Shown here: positions 24,600 through 39,600 of the stretch, in pieces
Numbering within the stretch: position 1 is the stretch's first letter
How the letters are laid out: each line of letters opens with the position of its first letter
From: Anseranas semipalmata
Lineage: Eukaryota; Chordata; Aves; Anseriformes; Anseranatidae
NCBI GenBank assembly: GCA_013399115.1
Contig: VXAA01007198.1
Location: 101,101-165,100 of the forward strand
Length of the DNA stretch: 64,000 bases
Direction: 5' to 3'
Position numbers and translations under genes: made by a program
The notes under the pieces: generated by a model
Told to the model about the DNA's origin: nothing
Databases searched by the model: none
The model's input: only the letters and a program-made list of their open reading frames with translations

Positions 24600-26554
24600 C
24601 TTTATAAGCACTCTGTTTCCCTGCAAAGAAAATGTTCTTGGTTGCTCTTTAACAGTTGTCTAACTGCCTCCTCTGCTGAACTACTAGGTTTTTTCTCTCG
24701 CTTTAGAGGTGTGCAAGCAGAACCCTCATATGTGAAACAACTGAAGCTGAATACCAACTGGAAGATTTCACACCCTTTTGCCTTGACATAAAAACAGAAT
24801 TTCTCTTTGTTCTTTGGAAGCTGAACTAGTTACTGTGACAGTACTGCAGAATTTCTACATACTCCAGTATAGCTGACCCCAAGATATTAGATAGCACAAA
24901 ACCATTCAATATAGAAGAAATATGAAAGTCATGTAACCGGGCATCTTTCACACTCCTGTTGAAAACACATCAATCTGGAAGTTTCACATCAAAGATCAGA
25001 CTAAACGTACTACACTGTTCCCTTTTCTCTTATGCTTACACGCATTCAAACGGAATAATGAAAATGCTCTTGATTCACATCAACACATAGCAAAGAGCAG
25101 AATTTGTGCAGCGCTCTGTAGCTGTATTAATTAAGATACTTCTATACTGTCAGGCTATGTTCGAATCAGGTTTCAATTTGTATTCCTTAAATATGAGATT
25201 ACTGTAACCATGTTTGGCATCCAGAAGTGCTGATCTGTCCAGAAAATATCATGCTGTTCATCTCACTGCTTGACTTATTTTTATATACAGGATCATGCAT
25301 ACATCCAACATGGTTTGTATTCCACATAATGCATCTCAGGCAATGAAATCTACAGCGCAGGCTCTGCAGGATGGTTTCTCCATTTAGACTTCAACCCTAT
25401 TAGCACAGCTCCACTGGCTGTCTAATATTGCATCTGTGTTCTTACACGAGGAGCGGAGAAGGGAGGGGGATTCCTCAGCTGCAGAAGGGGAAACCAAAAG
25501 AGCCCGTACCGAAGGAAGGCAGTCCTTTACTGCTTCCTTTCCCCTCGGTAGCACAGTGCATATATAAAAGTTTGCCTTTGACCTGACTCCTCCCATGCTG
25601 CTGAGACCACACACCCTCGCCTGCAGCCTGCGGCTCTGCAGCACAGGCTCCCGCTGCTGCGGATGGATGGAGGGGCTACACGGGAACACAAAGCATTTCA
25701 CAGCAGAACGATGCATTTGTTAAGTGCACTGCCTGGGAGAACGTATGGCCCTTAACCCTTCGTGTTTTTTTAAACTATTAGTGACATACTTATTACAATA
25801 CTTAGCGGTTATATCTGTAATTGAAATACATTTCCCCGAAGACATAAGCTCACCAGGTTACCCGAGCTGTTCCTATAACAGAACCCTCAGAGGCACACTA
25901 CCCTAAGAAAAACCCTCACACAAACCTGGGTTTGTCGGCAGTGGAAAATTTGATGACTGATAGCCCAGCTTCTGGTGTTCACCAGCAAGCCACATACAGC
26001 AGACATCTAGGCACCTATCCCTGCCTGAGCTTCCATCTTTTCTAATTTTTTTTTTCCTTTTTTTGACGTACAGCATTTTGAAGATCATTGCAACGAGCAA
26101 GGCTTCAAGAAATGCAAAGAACTGATGACAGAAGAGACGCATCTTGACGCTCTGCTCTGCAAAAGACACCCTTCTCCTTCTTTTAAACTAAATAGTGAAT
26201 TTATCACAGCCCTGCAGCAGAAATCTCCAGTGCTCAAACACAGCCTTTATAGCTGCTAAATAACAGGACATCATCTTGAGAATGACAGGGGGGTATCGAA
26301 TTTCTCCCACTGATCCCTTATAAAGTCACAGCTTTCCTTTGGCAATGTTCCGCTGTCTGCAGAATTTCCCTTGAGATCTGGAAAAAGCCACAGCTGGTGG
26401 AGTCCCTCTGCAGCACTGCCAGAACTTGGGTACTTTTAATAAAACTGTACCAAGCGCTGTAAAGCAATCCTAGCTTTGCCTTTCATTAAAAGAGTGTGCT
26501 TTCTTCTAAAAGAGACTGGCCCTCCCACTGGTCCCAGCAGGTTTCTTGGCAAAA
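24600..26554. other. Intron between copy B and the old CR1
   Basis: Nothing supported. A 110-codon minus frame (25384-25716) shows no domain. Confidence 0.5.
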
Positions 26555-27215
26555 ACTACTGCGGAGTCTCGTACCTGGGACAGAATAAGCCTACGCTGAG
26601 ATGCATGCTGTGGACTGCCTGGGTGAAGAGCAGCTCTTCGGAAAAACACCTGGGGATTCGGGTGGTCAAGGAGGAGAAAATGAGCCAGCAGGGCAGCAAT
26701 GCAGGCTAGCCACGTCCTGGGTTGCATTGAGCAAGCTTGCAGCCAGCAGGTCGAGTGAAGCCCTTACTCCCTTCTTTGGGGCAGTCAGGAGGACAGATCT
26801 GGAAGGCTATGTTCTCTTCTGCAACCCCAATAAAGAGGGAAGGTGATAAATGGAGTCAGATCAGCAGGGAAGCACTAAGATGGTCGAGGGCCGGAGCATG
26901 CAAGATGTGAAGAAGCTGAGAAAACTGGCTGGTTTTGTCCAGCTAAAAGGTTGAACCAGGCTCTTCTCAGAAGCGTGGGCATAGCAGAAGCAGCAAATGC
27001 CAATGGATGCAAGCTGTAGCACAGAAAATTTCAACTGTATGTAAAGAAAACAGGTTTCACAATGAGAACAACCACGCACTGAAAAAGGCTGCCCAAAAAG
27101 ACAAGGTCCTGATCAAACTCATCTAGCTTTGAGGTTAACCCTAGTTTGAGCACAAGGCTGGACCACAAGACCTCCTGGGATCCTTTCCAACCTGAATTAT
27201 TTGGTGTCTGAAAGA
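26555..27215 (+). mobile_element. Old CR1 LINE fragment (end of ORF2 and 3' UTR)
   Basis: Successive landmarks of the CR1 3' part appear in the right order on the plus strand: ACCTGGGACAG, GGACTGCCTGGGTGAAGAGC, ATGAGCCAGCAGGGCAG, CCTGGGTTGCATT, GCCAGCAGGTCGAGTGAAG, AAGATGGTCGAGGGCCGGAG, TTCACAATGAGAACAACC, AGGCTGCCCA and finally GACCTCCTGGGATCC TTTCCAACCTGAATTATTTG. The copy is strongly diverged, lacks a usable reverse-transcriptase frame and is clearly dead. The short open frames at 26476-26846 are remnants of it, not genes. Ends are approximate. Confidence 0.82.
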
Positions 27216-30200
27216 CGACAGAAATCTCTCCTTTCCTAGAGGAAAAAGATCGTCTTAGCATCTTTCTCACGTAATACAAACATTTACTTAGATATTCAGT
27301 GCTGGATCTTATCTTAAAAGCAAACTAATTCAAAATTCACGAGCCTGAAATACAGAGATGTGTGATTAAAGAATTATCCTAGAAAAACTACTTGAAAACT
27401 TCCACTGTATTCTTTGGTATAGTCAAGAGCCCCAGCTTCCTGCTAATGTCTGGGTAATTCTACTACCCAGACTCTATCAATTACCCTATCAAAACAGAGC
27501 TCCTCTTTGATGTTAAGTACTTTGAGATCCCCATATGGAAGGCGAAAAAAAGTTCAGCCCAAGCTGCTCTGTGTAAAATGTTGCTTAGCGAGAGACTAGC
27601 GTGCATTATTTTCTTAGCACTGTACTCCTCCTCTGCTGTTTCACTGTGACTTTTCACTCATTCCAATATAAAGTAGGTTTCAGAGTATTCAGAGCTGTAA
27701 CACACAGACACATTAATCACCAGCCTAATACATGTCCTGTGTAGTAGCTTTATTATCTTTTCAAAGCAGGCTTGTAAAAATAGAGAAACTGTGATCTTTT
27801 ATGCTATCCCTTAATAAAGTTATTTTAAAAATGCTATAAAAATGGTTTCAGTTTTTTTTCCAAGCTACAGCTTAATGCAACTAACTCTTGTACATCCAAA
27901 ACAGTAAAGTCTGAATAAGTAGTTTTAAAAGTCCCTGTGGACTTGTAATCTAGCAAGAGTGAAGAATTCTAACCACTAGAGACAGAAATGGGAAAGGATC
28001 CTGAGTTTCGAGTTACAAAATATGCCTGTTCTTTTGTCATTCTGACGAGGCACCGCCTTGCAAAGTACTCTCACTTCTGTGATAAATTTTAAACGTCTAT
28101 TCCTGTATGCCAATATTTACATATTTAGGGCAAGGGTGGTTTTTTTTATTTTATTTTTTATTTCCTTCTTCTTCTTCAGGCTCAGTGACAGCCTATATCT
28201 TTATCCACTTAAGTTAATGAGTATTTTATGTTGGCCAAGACTGTGGCAATATAACGCAGCCCCAGCAGACCTGTGTTCTCCTTCATGCAAGGCATGGAGC
28301 GGGACCAGTCATTGAGGGCGAGCATCTTGTACTCTGTCAAAGCCAGCAGCAGTGACTTGGACAGCAGAGCACCTTGCACTTCGTGGAGGGCATGTCCTTC
28401 CAGTGACACAGGCTGACACTGCTCCCTTCCCTCCTGCTCCTTCTGCCAGAGATGCAAGAGGGCACACGCACATGTTCATGGCTTTCAAAAATGTCACTTC
28501 AAAGACAGACCCGAAACCTCAACTCAATTCAGAACGAAGCCAAAACGTTCCAAAAATCTGTGCTGGTAATAAACACAGCGACTGAGAGCAGGCTTCAAAC
28601 CTGGTCTGGTCATTACACACTGCTGTTTGTCCCGATCTCCTCAGGTGGGGGCACTGCACATTAAGTGACGAGAAACCCGTATCCTTGAGTTTGGTGCAGC
28701 TTTCACACCTATGCCTTGGGCCACCTAGCACTTTTGGACACAGCTGTACAATTCCACCGATGGGAGATGCAGATGGGGTATCTGCATGAACTGAAGTCAG
28801 CCTTTAAAGAAAGGTTTTCTGACTGAATAGAGCTGATTCATTTATATTGAACCAGTAATATTTCAATAGACTTTTACCAATCCAGCAGGAAAACAGCCCC
28901 TCCGCTCTGCATGAAGCAGACAACCAACCAACCGCGCATTCCCAGTGTCACGGAGTGAGGTCCTGGGTGGCACACTGGTGGCCTTTGTGTGGCCACTAAC
29001 CCAAAGCAGGAAACGTTTCTGCCATTTTACAAAGATCCTCAACATTTCTCAATTTTCCCCCCAGTGAAAACTAGATCTTCTAAAATTGAAACAGCAGAAG
29101 CACAATAAAACCTTGCATCTTGTGAAGAGTAATTTTAAATCAGTCATTCAATAGGTTTCTCTCTCAATATCCAGAAATTTCAGCCAGGACCCCAAAAGTT
29201 TTCTACTGAACCTTTGGGAAGGAAACTGCAGGCTTTTGTAGTAAGTTTTAGTTTAGGTAAACCAAGATCTTCAAAAGAGATGGACGTAGATGAAGAACTT
29301 CTACAGTCTTTCTCAGGAAAGACAACACGTTGACAAAGACGCATTATTCCAAAGCAACCACACCTCTGAAAACTTCTGAGTGGGTAATTCACTCGAAGAA
29401 CCATGCCGTGACAGATGCAATCAGCACCCTACACAGCTTGCGACCAAGTCTGTCTCCACTCTTGTGGCAAACTGAACGATGGCCAGATGGAAACTGTGGC
29501 TGTTCTCTTACGGTACGCCACTGCACAAAGCGAGTGCTCCTTCGAAGTCAGCAAGGAGCTGAGGGTATTCAGCATACTGTAGGGCAGAAGCTTGCGTGTT
29601 GTTATATCCACCAGCGATAGCCCACCTTCCCCTCCACACCATCCCTGCTGCCCCAGGAATTTTTTTGTTTTTTCAAATCAGAGCTATTCTGAAGTTCCAA
29701 AAATGAAAACAATTTATCAAAACAAGGACAAACTTTAACTCATACTTTATTGAACCCTCTAACGGGCGAAGAAAAAAAGCTGAATTCTTTCACTTTTATT
29801 TTTACATCTGGTAAAAAGTATGGAATTCAGATATTTTGTGCCAAGTCTTGACTAGAAATGAATTTTCAAACCCAAGTAATAGATGACTGGGGAAATGGAG
29901 TGGTTTAAAATGCAAATGTGGGGTTATTAATTATTGTTGTTATTGGGGCATTTACAAGAATAGCGTGGCACTATTTTAGAACCAGTAATTTCTAATCTTT
30001 TAAACCTACTGTAACAAAAATAGAACTAGAATAAAAAAAAAGCATTAAAAAGTGAATTCCCATAACGTTTTAGTTTGTTTTGTCTGAAAATTTATTTGAA
30101 GTCTGGAAATGGCTGGTGCACATATTCAGTATTTTATAACTTAATTTGTTCAACGAGAACTGCAGTATTTTAACAAGGTGAAACAATTTCACGATTAAAG

Positions 30201-33054
30201 CACTGCCTGCTTCATCAGTACTAAAGAGCTCAGTGAAAAATATCTGATCTTTATATGGCAGAGACTCTTAATTTAACTGCTGAGAACAAATGAAAAGTGT
30301 AATTCTTTTTTTGCTGCTTTAGTGGTAGCATGTGGCGATAGCAAAGTATTAGCATAAGCCTGAACTTGCTCACACTTCTCTTTCCAGGCATGTAACAAAT
30401 ATCTGATGCCTATGCAAATTTCACCCAAAGCTGCTTTGTCCCAGCTGGCAGGCCATACATTAAAAGGTAAATTACACAAAGCTGAGGCCATCTGGACTAA
30501 AGCATTCACTGTCAATTGGATTTCAAACCCACTAATTCCACAGAACTAAGGATAATATATTAAGTATGCATAATAATATTTGAGGCTTTTACCAAACACT
30601 ATTTTTAAACAAAACGAAAGAGAAATGATGAAAATAGACTACAAAGTGATTTTGTTACTTTCTTGAAATATAACTTTGGAAGTTTGTATAGCCCAAATTT
30701 AGTGGTATTTCATACGCACCATACGTTCAAGTTCATGGAATGCCCATTTTCTGACAAATGGCAGGTTCAGGGAGCCAGCAAATCTAAGCTATTACATGAT
30801 TGCCACGTACAAGCAACTCTACTCAAACGACAGCATTTTAAATTGCAAGCTGAATCTCTCAACTCTGATGAACAGATCGCTACCTACTCAAGTCGTATGT
30901 TCAAGTAAAGGCATCACCTAGGAATTTCATTAGTTTTTTACTAAAGCAGCTAAAGTCCTAAAAAATAAAATAAAATAACAAAGCTGAAATTTGCAAGAAA
31001 TCTCTCAGCATGGACATTTTCACACAGGTGTCGGTACTGCATGTTTCTGTGCAAGCTGTTGCTAGAAAGCAAGCCTTGCCAGAACACCTTGACAATTTTG
31101 TTTCTAGTTTAAACCACACTACTAAAGCGGAAGAAACGTGTAGGAAAGTGAGCAGCTGAGGGAAGAAAAGCTGACCAAACCTTTATAAACAACAGCAGAG
31201 TCTCCACGTAAGTTTGGGGAAATTTCTACATTTAATTCACGTTACATTGCCCATCTTGTCCAGTCTTGAAAAACTAATCTCTATGTTATGTATTTGGGAA
31301 TTTAAAACAACATCTGTTTCATTGAAATTAAATTAACATACTTGTATTTGATTAGCTTATTAACTGTAATTCTCAACATGCTGCAGAAACAGACACCAGC
31401 TAGAGAAATGCAATTGACAACACCACCTGTCTGATAATAAAGTACTTCTTATAATGGATGTGGAGAGAGCTGTCAACAGTCAGCCAAAGCATCGGATTAG
31501 GACGTGACACAAGGGCAGAAAAATGACTTGCCTCAGATCGCGACGCTGGTAATTGATGGGACGGGGAAGAGAACCTGAGCATCTTGACTTATGGCTTCGT
31601 ACCTTTGCTAATGGCTTTCCCCAAAATTAAATGATGCAAGGAAAGAGCAGTTTGCAACTTGTGCTAGGTTAACAGAGGAAGTATTTGAGGAAAAATCATT
31701 TAGGTGTTTTATGTGCTATTGTGAATATTTATTACTAGTCCTCTAACTTGCATATTAAACATTTCCCGTTTCATCCCCACACATGACAAACAAAGAATTG
31801 AAAGTGCACATTCATCTGAACTCGGCTGCTGTCAGCAGTGTTCTCTTTAGTGCAGCGATTGAAACAGTTCCTTCAACAAAAGCGGGACATCAGAAGACAT
31901 TTCCCTCTGGAGCTCACCTACCAGGATTCTAAAAATACACATTCTCAGTCTCGAAGTTACAACGCAGGAATGGAGTAAAGAGCAAAATGGCCTCCTTGCA
32001 GTCCCCCCTCTTCTCTCCTTCCACTCTCTTCCCCCGTCTGGTGAGATCCTACGCGCCTCCTCACAGCAGGGAGTCTGCGATACTCTAACACCTCCTCTTA
32101 ACCTGCATGACACTTCCTTAAATCACACAGCAGCTCAACAAATCAATTCTAAGACATCAGGTCTGTCCCTACCCTTTTAATGCACTGAGAACTAGAAATG
32201 CTCTAAAGTTAGTTAAAAAAACAAAAAAACTGGGTGATGCTTCTTACTGTAAGTATTCCATAAGGACTAACCAGAGGAAGCACTGAAGCACCAAACGGAA
32301 GGCTGTAGAGAGTTTTACTTTAGACGATAAAACCAGAAAACAAATTGCCTATGACCAGCAAAATTAATGGAAAGCTGCTTTCTTAAAACGCTTACATGCC
32401 AAGGCTGGTCCAGGGCTGTGCTGTCAGACAACAGCTGAGTCCTTTCCCTCAGTACACAGCGCATCCGTGTGGGTCTGTCTTGCTCAGCGAAGAGCTTATT
32501 AGATGAAGATGAGATTAATTTATCTTACTTTAAGACCTCTGTCCTACTGGTAAGCTTGGTCAAAAATGGCCAGCAGGTTCCACAACTCTGACTGGCACAA
32601 AGTATGGTGGGTTCCCAGAAACCAGGCTTCCACATATCTCTTAGGAGATCACTTCAGATTTATTATTCAATTTTCTTTTGCCACATACATTTCCACACGC
32701 TGGAAATAAACTAAAACAAAATTTGGCAGCTTCAAGTGCTACCTAAGTTGATTTCAGCATTGTTGACAGAGAAATAGAAAGGCAACTATTTGTTAGTGGC
32801 ACAACCTCAGAGGAATGATACCAAGCTGTGGACATTCAAACAAGCACCCACGCAACTTGCCCCTGTGATGCAGAGTTCACAACGGAGAGCTGCAGGCACC
32901 ACCATCAGCAAGCATCTGCTGAGGATGAAGAAATGAAGTTTTTTTAAGAGATGCTCAGCAGTCAGAAGATTGTATTTACTAGAGACAATCCGAAACAGAA
33001 AGCTTTCCTTTTACATTTATTCCTAAGGATCCAGAAATAACCCTTTGATGAGAA
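27216..33054. other. Featureless intron
   Basis: AT-rich unique-looking sequence without recognised repeats or splice-bounded frames. Confidence 0.55.
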
Positions 33055-33600
33055 ATTGAGTGCCTCCCTCCTCTAACTGCCCAAATGAGGTGCTGGCCCC
33101 CACCCATCACAGTCAAGTACTCTTCCTGGACGCACCGCGTGTCCCCTCCCTTGTACTCTCCTTTCTTTACACGTTTCACCCATCGTGTGCCTCAGCTCAT
33201 TCAGTCCTCTCTTCCCCCCCAGACACTCATATCCCTCCATTGCAATTTCCCTCTCATGTTCCCCTGACTACAACAGACCGTCCACAAAACTCCCACGTAC
33301 ATCATCTCCACTTCCACTCGTCAGCTTTTCCCTGTCCCCTGCCGACAAAACCCCGCCGTGCCTGCACCGTCCACTCCTGCCACTTGCACTGCAGCCCAGT
33401 AACGACCACGTGGGAGCTTCTCAAGCACGGTGCCCACGCCTGCCTTTCCTCTGCGTGCTCCTGGCAGTGCAGCAGTCTCTTGCTTTCTGCCTCCTTCCTA
33501 CCTGATGGCACTCTCAAACCATTTCCCACAGCCAGCTTTCTCTGTCACCTCAGCTCCCTTTCACCGCAGCTGGAAGAAGCAATGTCCAGCTCTTACTGAA
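33055..33600. other. Pyrimidine-rich patch
   Basis: The plus strand is C/T-rich with few purine runs over about 540 bases. It carries a 179-codon Ser/Pro/His-rich frame and overlapping frames in other phases, the signature of composition bias and not of a gene. No repeat family was recognised. Confidence 0.5.
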
Positions 33601-36600
33601 GTCACCAGTGGTGTGGAGTGACTGAAGGCTGAAACCATATGAAACCAATACAGTTCTCGTGGTTCTTTCGACACACAGTAAGTGAGCCCAGATTGGCTGC
33701 AAATTCAAGCCAGACTTACAAATCTCAGCAAATGTTCTTGTGAACTCGATCCAACCTTCAGGTTTGTTTCATCCAGTTTCAGGTTTCATCGTGAAAGTTA
33801 CGCTGTGCCCTACATGCTGCCCCAATAAACCATGTCTCCAACAGAACGAGGACATCAGCAGAACTGAAGAACTCTTCAGATAGCAGCTAGTTTTATACCA
33901 TATGTGCGAACATGCATTGACAAGCAGCACGCATACAATTACTGCTGATACAAATCAAAAATTGTTCACAGTTAATGGACTTCTACTTTATTACAAATTT
34001 TGCCAAGAAACTATTTTCAAGAAATACCTCTGTGCCACATCCTCCCCCCATCATAATCATTTACAAAGAAAGCGTGAGCCTTTTCATCACAACACAAGCA
34101 CAAGCAAACGGCCTGCTCTTCAGACATTCGGGACGTGGAACAACTGAGCCCAGTTTACTGGAGCACTATTTTCTGCCTGCATACACCATCACTGAGGTAG
34201 CAATGGGGAAGGAAAAACAATAATGAGGAAACTGAACATCTTTTATGGATCACATGAATACAATGCCAAAATTGCACTTAACTGCCTCGCTCACTGAACG
34301 TATGAGATCTTTTCCTATAAAGCTGTTACTACTGGCCATGTTTCCTTACTTCTCTTCAAGTATATTTAAGCAATAATTAAAATAAATAATTGCTAGACTT
34401 ACTGTGCTTTTGGGAAAGGATGTAAGTTGTTTTTTCACATTGCATATCACACAAGCAAAATATTGTAAATTTTGTAGTCTGAGATCACAACCAAATCTGT
34501 GCTATAATCAGTTTCGGGAATGGTTTAATCCCTGCACAAAAATAATGTTAAGGAAAAAACAAGCTTCATAATACGAGCGTTTCAAGTCATATAGGAACTA
34601 CGTAAGCCACAAGATAGTCAACTCCGACCTCTCACAAGCAACACTTCTCTGAGATCACTGAAGTTAGTCCTCATTTATGCAGATGTGATTTGCAAATGAA
34701 GTCAGTCAGAAACTGCAACAGGAAATTTCCCATAACGGATTTAGAGGCTGATACGCCTGAAGTCAATGTACCATGCCAGCCAGTGGCCCTTACTGGACTG
34801 GCCCCTAAATCTAAAGGGAAATCATTACTGACTGAAGGGAACGTACGCCAGCTTCCAGTGGAGCAGCTATGCTGTCTGCAACATCAAGCTTAGCTGTGCT
34901 GAGTTACGCTGTTCTAACTAAACCAGGTGGACAAAATCAAAGCTAGTTACAAACACACAGCAACATATCACAGGTCCTTAAAATGTCCATGCAAACGATC
35001 AGTTACGTGCACGGGATCTTAGGTGCCAGTAAGAATAAATGAGGTTGCACTATATGTAGAATTTAAAAAAGGAGTTGTTACCTTTTGATTGTATGGTTCT
35101 TTCTACGATACTAATTTCATACAACGCTGCAGATTTCTACAAGTCCTTTTTCCAAGCTTTCTACATTAAACAGTGAACAACAACAAGAAAAAATAATGGG
35201 CAATGCCTGAGTGTTTAATGACTAAAAATAATGAAAGAGAAATCAGTATAAATATTATAAAAATTACATTTAGCAAAAGATATTTTCTCATTACTGAAAA
35301 TAGTAACACTGTTTTCTTTTTATTGATCAGTTGCTATATAGCACTGGGTGCAAATGCAGGGAATTTCTAGGATCTCAACATAGCTGAAAATCTTCGAAAC
35401 AGGCTCTTATATTCAAGCTCTGTGGTTATAAAGTCAGCATCAACCTTGGTAATCGTCTATACATAGGACAGGAACCTCTTCAGTTACCTCTTGCAAACAG
35501 CATTGCCCAGCTGACCTGGTTTAAACTGCTTAACAACTTTTGGTAAATATTGACCTTCTAGAAATGGCATGTGAGCAAGTGAGATACGAAATAATACAAA
35601 AGGAGGTCACAAATAAATGCATAGACTCCACTTTTTGAAGAGAGAGATGTGTTTCTTTTTTGTTTTTTAAACCTTGATTAAGAGTGCTTCACATTGGAAG
35701 TTGGCACAGGGGAGGAAACTGCTCGTTAACTCTGTTTTTGTTGAAATTACTTTATATTGTGTGTGGCAGCAGAGGAACTTACCATCACAAATTGTCAGGG
35801 AATGTACCACCACCACAGGGGTAACTAGATGTCAAGAGGCATGGTCTTGCTCCCTACACTACAAAAACAAGGTATAAAACCAAAAAATAATTCACAGCCC
35901 AAGTGTTTTTGGGCAAGTTACTGATTCAAGGCACAAGGGTCAGTCCCCAACACCGGTGGTGGCAAAGAAGAAATGTGACTTATATACATCTGTGGAACAA
36001 CCTGCCTCGTCTGCACCTCCATCCAGAGCTCCCCGTCATCAGCCTGCAAGGAGGCACCAAGATTACACGCTCCCCCCAAGGCCGATGCACTCCAGCACTG
36101 CCCACTCTGCAGCAGAGGGACATGAGACAGGGGCAGAGACCTGAAGAGGCTGGGGCAGGAGGAAGAACTGAGAAGACAGAAGGAGCAGAAGCCAGCTACA
36201 AAGTGTTAGGAATCTTTGAGGTTCGCCATTAGAAACAAAACATGCTGCAGGCCTCGTTAGGACAGTTTCATTAGAAAAGGAGATAAACACATCTCACACA
36301 TTAAGAAAGGCTAGGAAAAGATTGTGCGGAGGAGAAGCTAGAAAAATAACAACTAAAACATACCAAAAAGACTAGCTACATCCAAACCTGTAGATGGAAT
36401 TACAGTTGCAATTATTTCTGTCTCTGCCTGTATCCTCATACGCCACTTTTAGAAAAACGATGTGCCTGATTTTAAAAAAAAGCAAACAAAACCCCAACAA
36501 TAATAAAGAAAGAAAAGCCTTCTCAATTCACTAGGAGATCAGAACAAGAAATCTGGTACCCTCAGATGAATTGCTTCAGGGAAACCAAGACTCAGAAAGT

Positions 36601-39600
36601 ATTAAATCAGCCTGATTAATTGGTCTACAGTCAAACCAAATTAATTGAATAAAGCCTCCTTTCAATAGCATTTGCTTGCTGAACGAAGCAAATGATTTGT
36701 TAAACTGTTTCAGGCCACCTTAATTCAACATAGGTCACTCAGACAATGTATAATGCCAACATACAAAATAACTGTTGTTAAAATTCACTGAATTAGGCTT
36801 TAGAGCTAGACTTTCTGAAGTCAAAAGTATGTAAATGTCCACCTGCATTCACAAATACTGCCAACAGCTGTATATCACAAGTGGCCCATGTATGTGCACC
36901 CGAGTGTGCATGCTTACCTCCAGTTAAAAGTGTCGGCTGCCGTACTTACACATCGCTCTGTAAAGATTTCAGTTCTGGGGTTCTATTTCTACTTTGTTGT
37001 GCAAATTCTTCACTTTTACCACCTTGTAAAGTATCCTCCCTTTCTGCGATGGGGACAAGAAGCTTCGGAAAAACTCAAGGACAAGATCTGAACAATCTAT
37101 CCTCAGTTTTTGCATTCATGAAAAAGAAATGAAGTCCTACGGTTTTGTATACGTCTCTAGTCTGCTGAAAAATTGTTTTCTGATTAGGTGATGCCATACT
37201 ATCTTAGCAAAAATAACTAGATCAAAAAAGATTTTTCACAGACGACATGCCAGGGCTTCCTCCTCCTAGCATGAATAGCACTTTGCCAGTTTATGAGAGC
37301 AGCTCCAAAGGAAAAACAAAAGCCAAACAAAACTCAGTTACACAGGAACTTTTCTTATACTTTTGTTTTGATCCTATTAAAAGTTCCTTTACTATATAAT
37401 ACCTGCTCGCAATCCAAGCAGCCAAGCTTCACTGGTTCCTTGCCATAACATATTGCTGATATTGCACATCTCATTGCTGCCTTACTCTCACATTTTGTAT
37501 CCATCAGGTGCTTTCAGCTGGCTTCAGTTTTAACCTCTGTTTTGTTTTGCATTTCCATGGCACAAAGCAGAGTTGGGATTCCTGTCCACAGCACAGGTTG
37601 CTAGCAGTTATGTATTAAAGGTGAGCGGTGACTGTAACAACCTGTGTTATTCTACCCATAGATCTCGGAGAACCATCTCCCAAAAGCATTTCACCGAAGG
37701 CCTGCAACCTCCCTTGTTGGCCTGCTGAACGCACCCCTGTCCTGTTATTAGGAAATAAGGGAAGAAGCCAGCTCTGTCAAGCTCTCCACCTGGTCTCCAT
37801 TTCTTTGGACACTGGAGTATTGCAGAGGAAGTGGTGGGATAATGAATCCATCCTTGCAGGATATACAAACTTTCTTTCTGGCTCACAATCAAATTGAGAG
37901 GTCAACTCAACCGCAAAAATATTTAACGAAAATTAAGGCTGAGACTAATGCTTTGGAGTAGATTTTAAGTAGCGGAAGATGACATCAATATTCTTTCCTT
38001 GTGAGCCAAGTTCTCCAACGCAGCGTAGTCTCTCACGTGCACTTAATCCCTAGAACAGGCTGCCCTGAAGGATGCCCTGGGCAGCCTCTGGATGCAGCCT
38101 CCAAACTGCAGCCACACTTCTGTGTGTCTACGAGAAGATAGAGACACCGTGCTACAACTCCATTTTGTTACCTGGCCTTCGTGCCGGCAGACCCCTCCCT
38201 TGCCAGATACCGAGAAGACTTTGCAAATACCAGGAAGTGTTGTACACGGAAACAAGGAAGGGGGAGAGGGGCGGGAAACATTAAGCGCCCAGAGACACTT
38301 CAGGAACTATTCCACAATGTAGTTTGTTACATTTTAATAAATTGCAAATTAGTGAGCCATTCATCACTGGAAGGATATGCAAAATACTAACATATATAAA
38401 AACAAATAGCACGTTGCATTTTGAACTGCTAGATTTATTTGAAAATCTCATTTTTAGTCTTGCTGCGGAGTGATCCTAGGCACACCTTTTCACAACAAAC
38501 CTATTACTATGAAATAGATCTTTAGTTTTAAAAAAATCAGTAAAATTAGAAAAAGAAGCAGAACAACTGTAGTTACTGTATATAGGTAAACTTCAGATTA
38601 TTAAAAAAATAAAAATTTAAAATATCAGGCCACAGTCAATGAGTATTACAACTGGCTGGTCTGGACCGCCTTGGGATTTACCAGGGATGGTAAATTCCCC
38701 AAATCTGTAAGTCATTACATTTAGCTAAGATGGTCGTGACAAGCTTTTAGCAAAACGCTGGACAGAGAGGAACTTTCCTAGAAAGTCTGTAATTTCGTGT
38801 GTAATCTTGTGTTGTTGATGGTGATTTACAACAATATAAAACCCGACAACAACAACTGTAAGGATAGGAGTTAACTAGCTGTCCTACAGCAGCCATTTCT
38901 GTGTGTGAAAGGTAGGAAGAACAGCCGCTGTTTTCAGCCATTTTATTTCTGATTATACTTGAGAGGAAACCAAGGCACCAATGATTCAGTGCAAAATCTT
39001 TGATCATCCTTCACTCCGAAATCAAAGCGTAACAGAATTTCCGCAACTTCTTACTTTTGCAGAGGATATCAAACTGGCACGTTAGCGTGGTTTTCAAAGA
39101 GCTCTGCAAGCATGTTAAATAACTATAATATAAATAATGAGCACATATTATTACCAGAATCTAATAAGGGCCTCATTGTGTTAGCATACACAGAAATGAT
39201 ATTGAGAGAGCTGTTATCCCGCATATGGATGACAATGAAATATCTGAATACAATTTTTTACTGTAAGGCAAACACACAGACCTTCTGAAAGCACTACTAC
39301 TGCTTATGGTTATATTTAAACATGCTTATTTTGAAAATCAGAGAAAAGAAATATTTTCTTTTCAAAAGTGAGGGAAATTGAAGAATTACTTCCCTCCTTC
39401 CCCACAATGAAGCGACCTGTGCAAGAGTAAATGGAAAATGTATGTAGAAAACTGGGAATTGAAACAGGATCTGCCAAGACGAAATCCAGTGCCAGAAAGG
39501 CAAGACTATTTTTTCATCAATTTTGGTATATCACATTGACCAAAGATGACAAAAATCCTGATAAAGATAAAAATCCTGAAAGCCCTGAGGATTTACACTG

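Noticed and set aside
26476..26846. Short frames on both strands around 26.5-26.8 kb
   Set aside because: They lie on or beside the decayed CR1 element and are at most fragments of its reverse-transcriptase region.
28135..28185. Strong splice-acceptor look-alike on the plus strand (long T/C tract ending CTTCAG)
   Set aside because: The following sequence has no conserved-looking coding frame and no matching donor; pyrimidine tracts like this are common in introns.
33060..33599. 179-codon Ser/Pro/His-rich plus-strand frame
   Set aside because: Explained by pyrimidine-rich composition that removes stop codons in several phases at once; low-complexity translation.
36669..36694. 9-bp perfect hairpin CATTTGCTT / AAGCAAATG with 8-base loop
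   Set aside because: The stem is short enough to be expected by chance several times in a window of this size.
38040..38110. Possible CR1-like words (ACAGGCTGCCC, CCTGGGCAGCCTC)
   Set aside because: Only short matches in no consistent order; insufficient for a repeat call.
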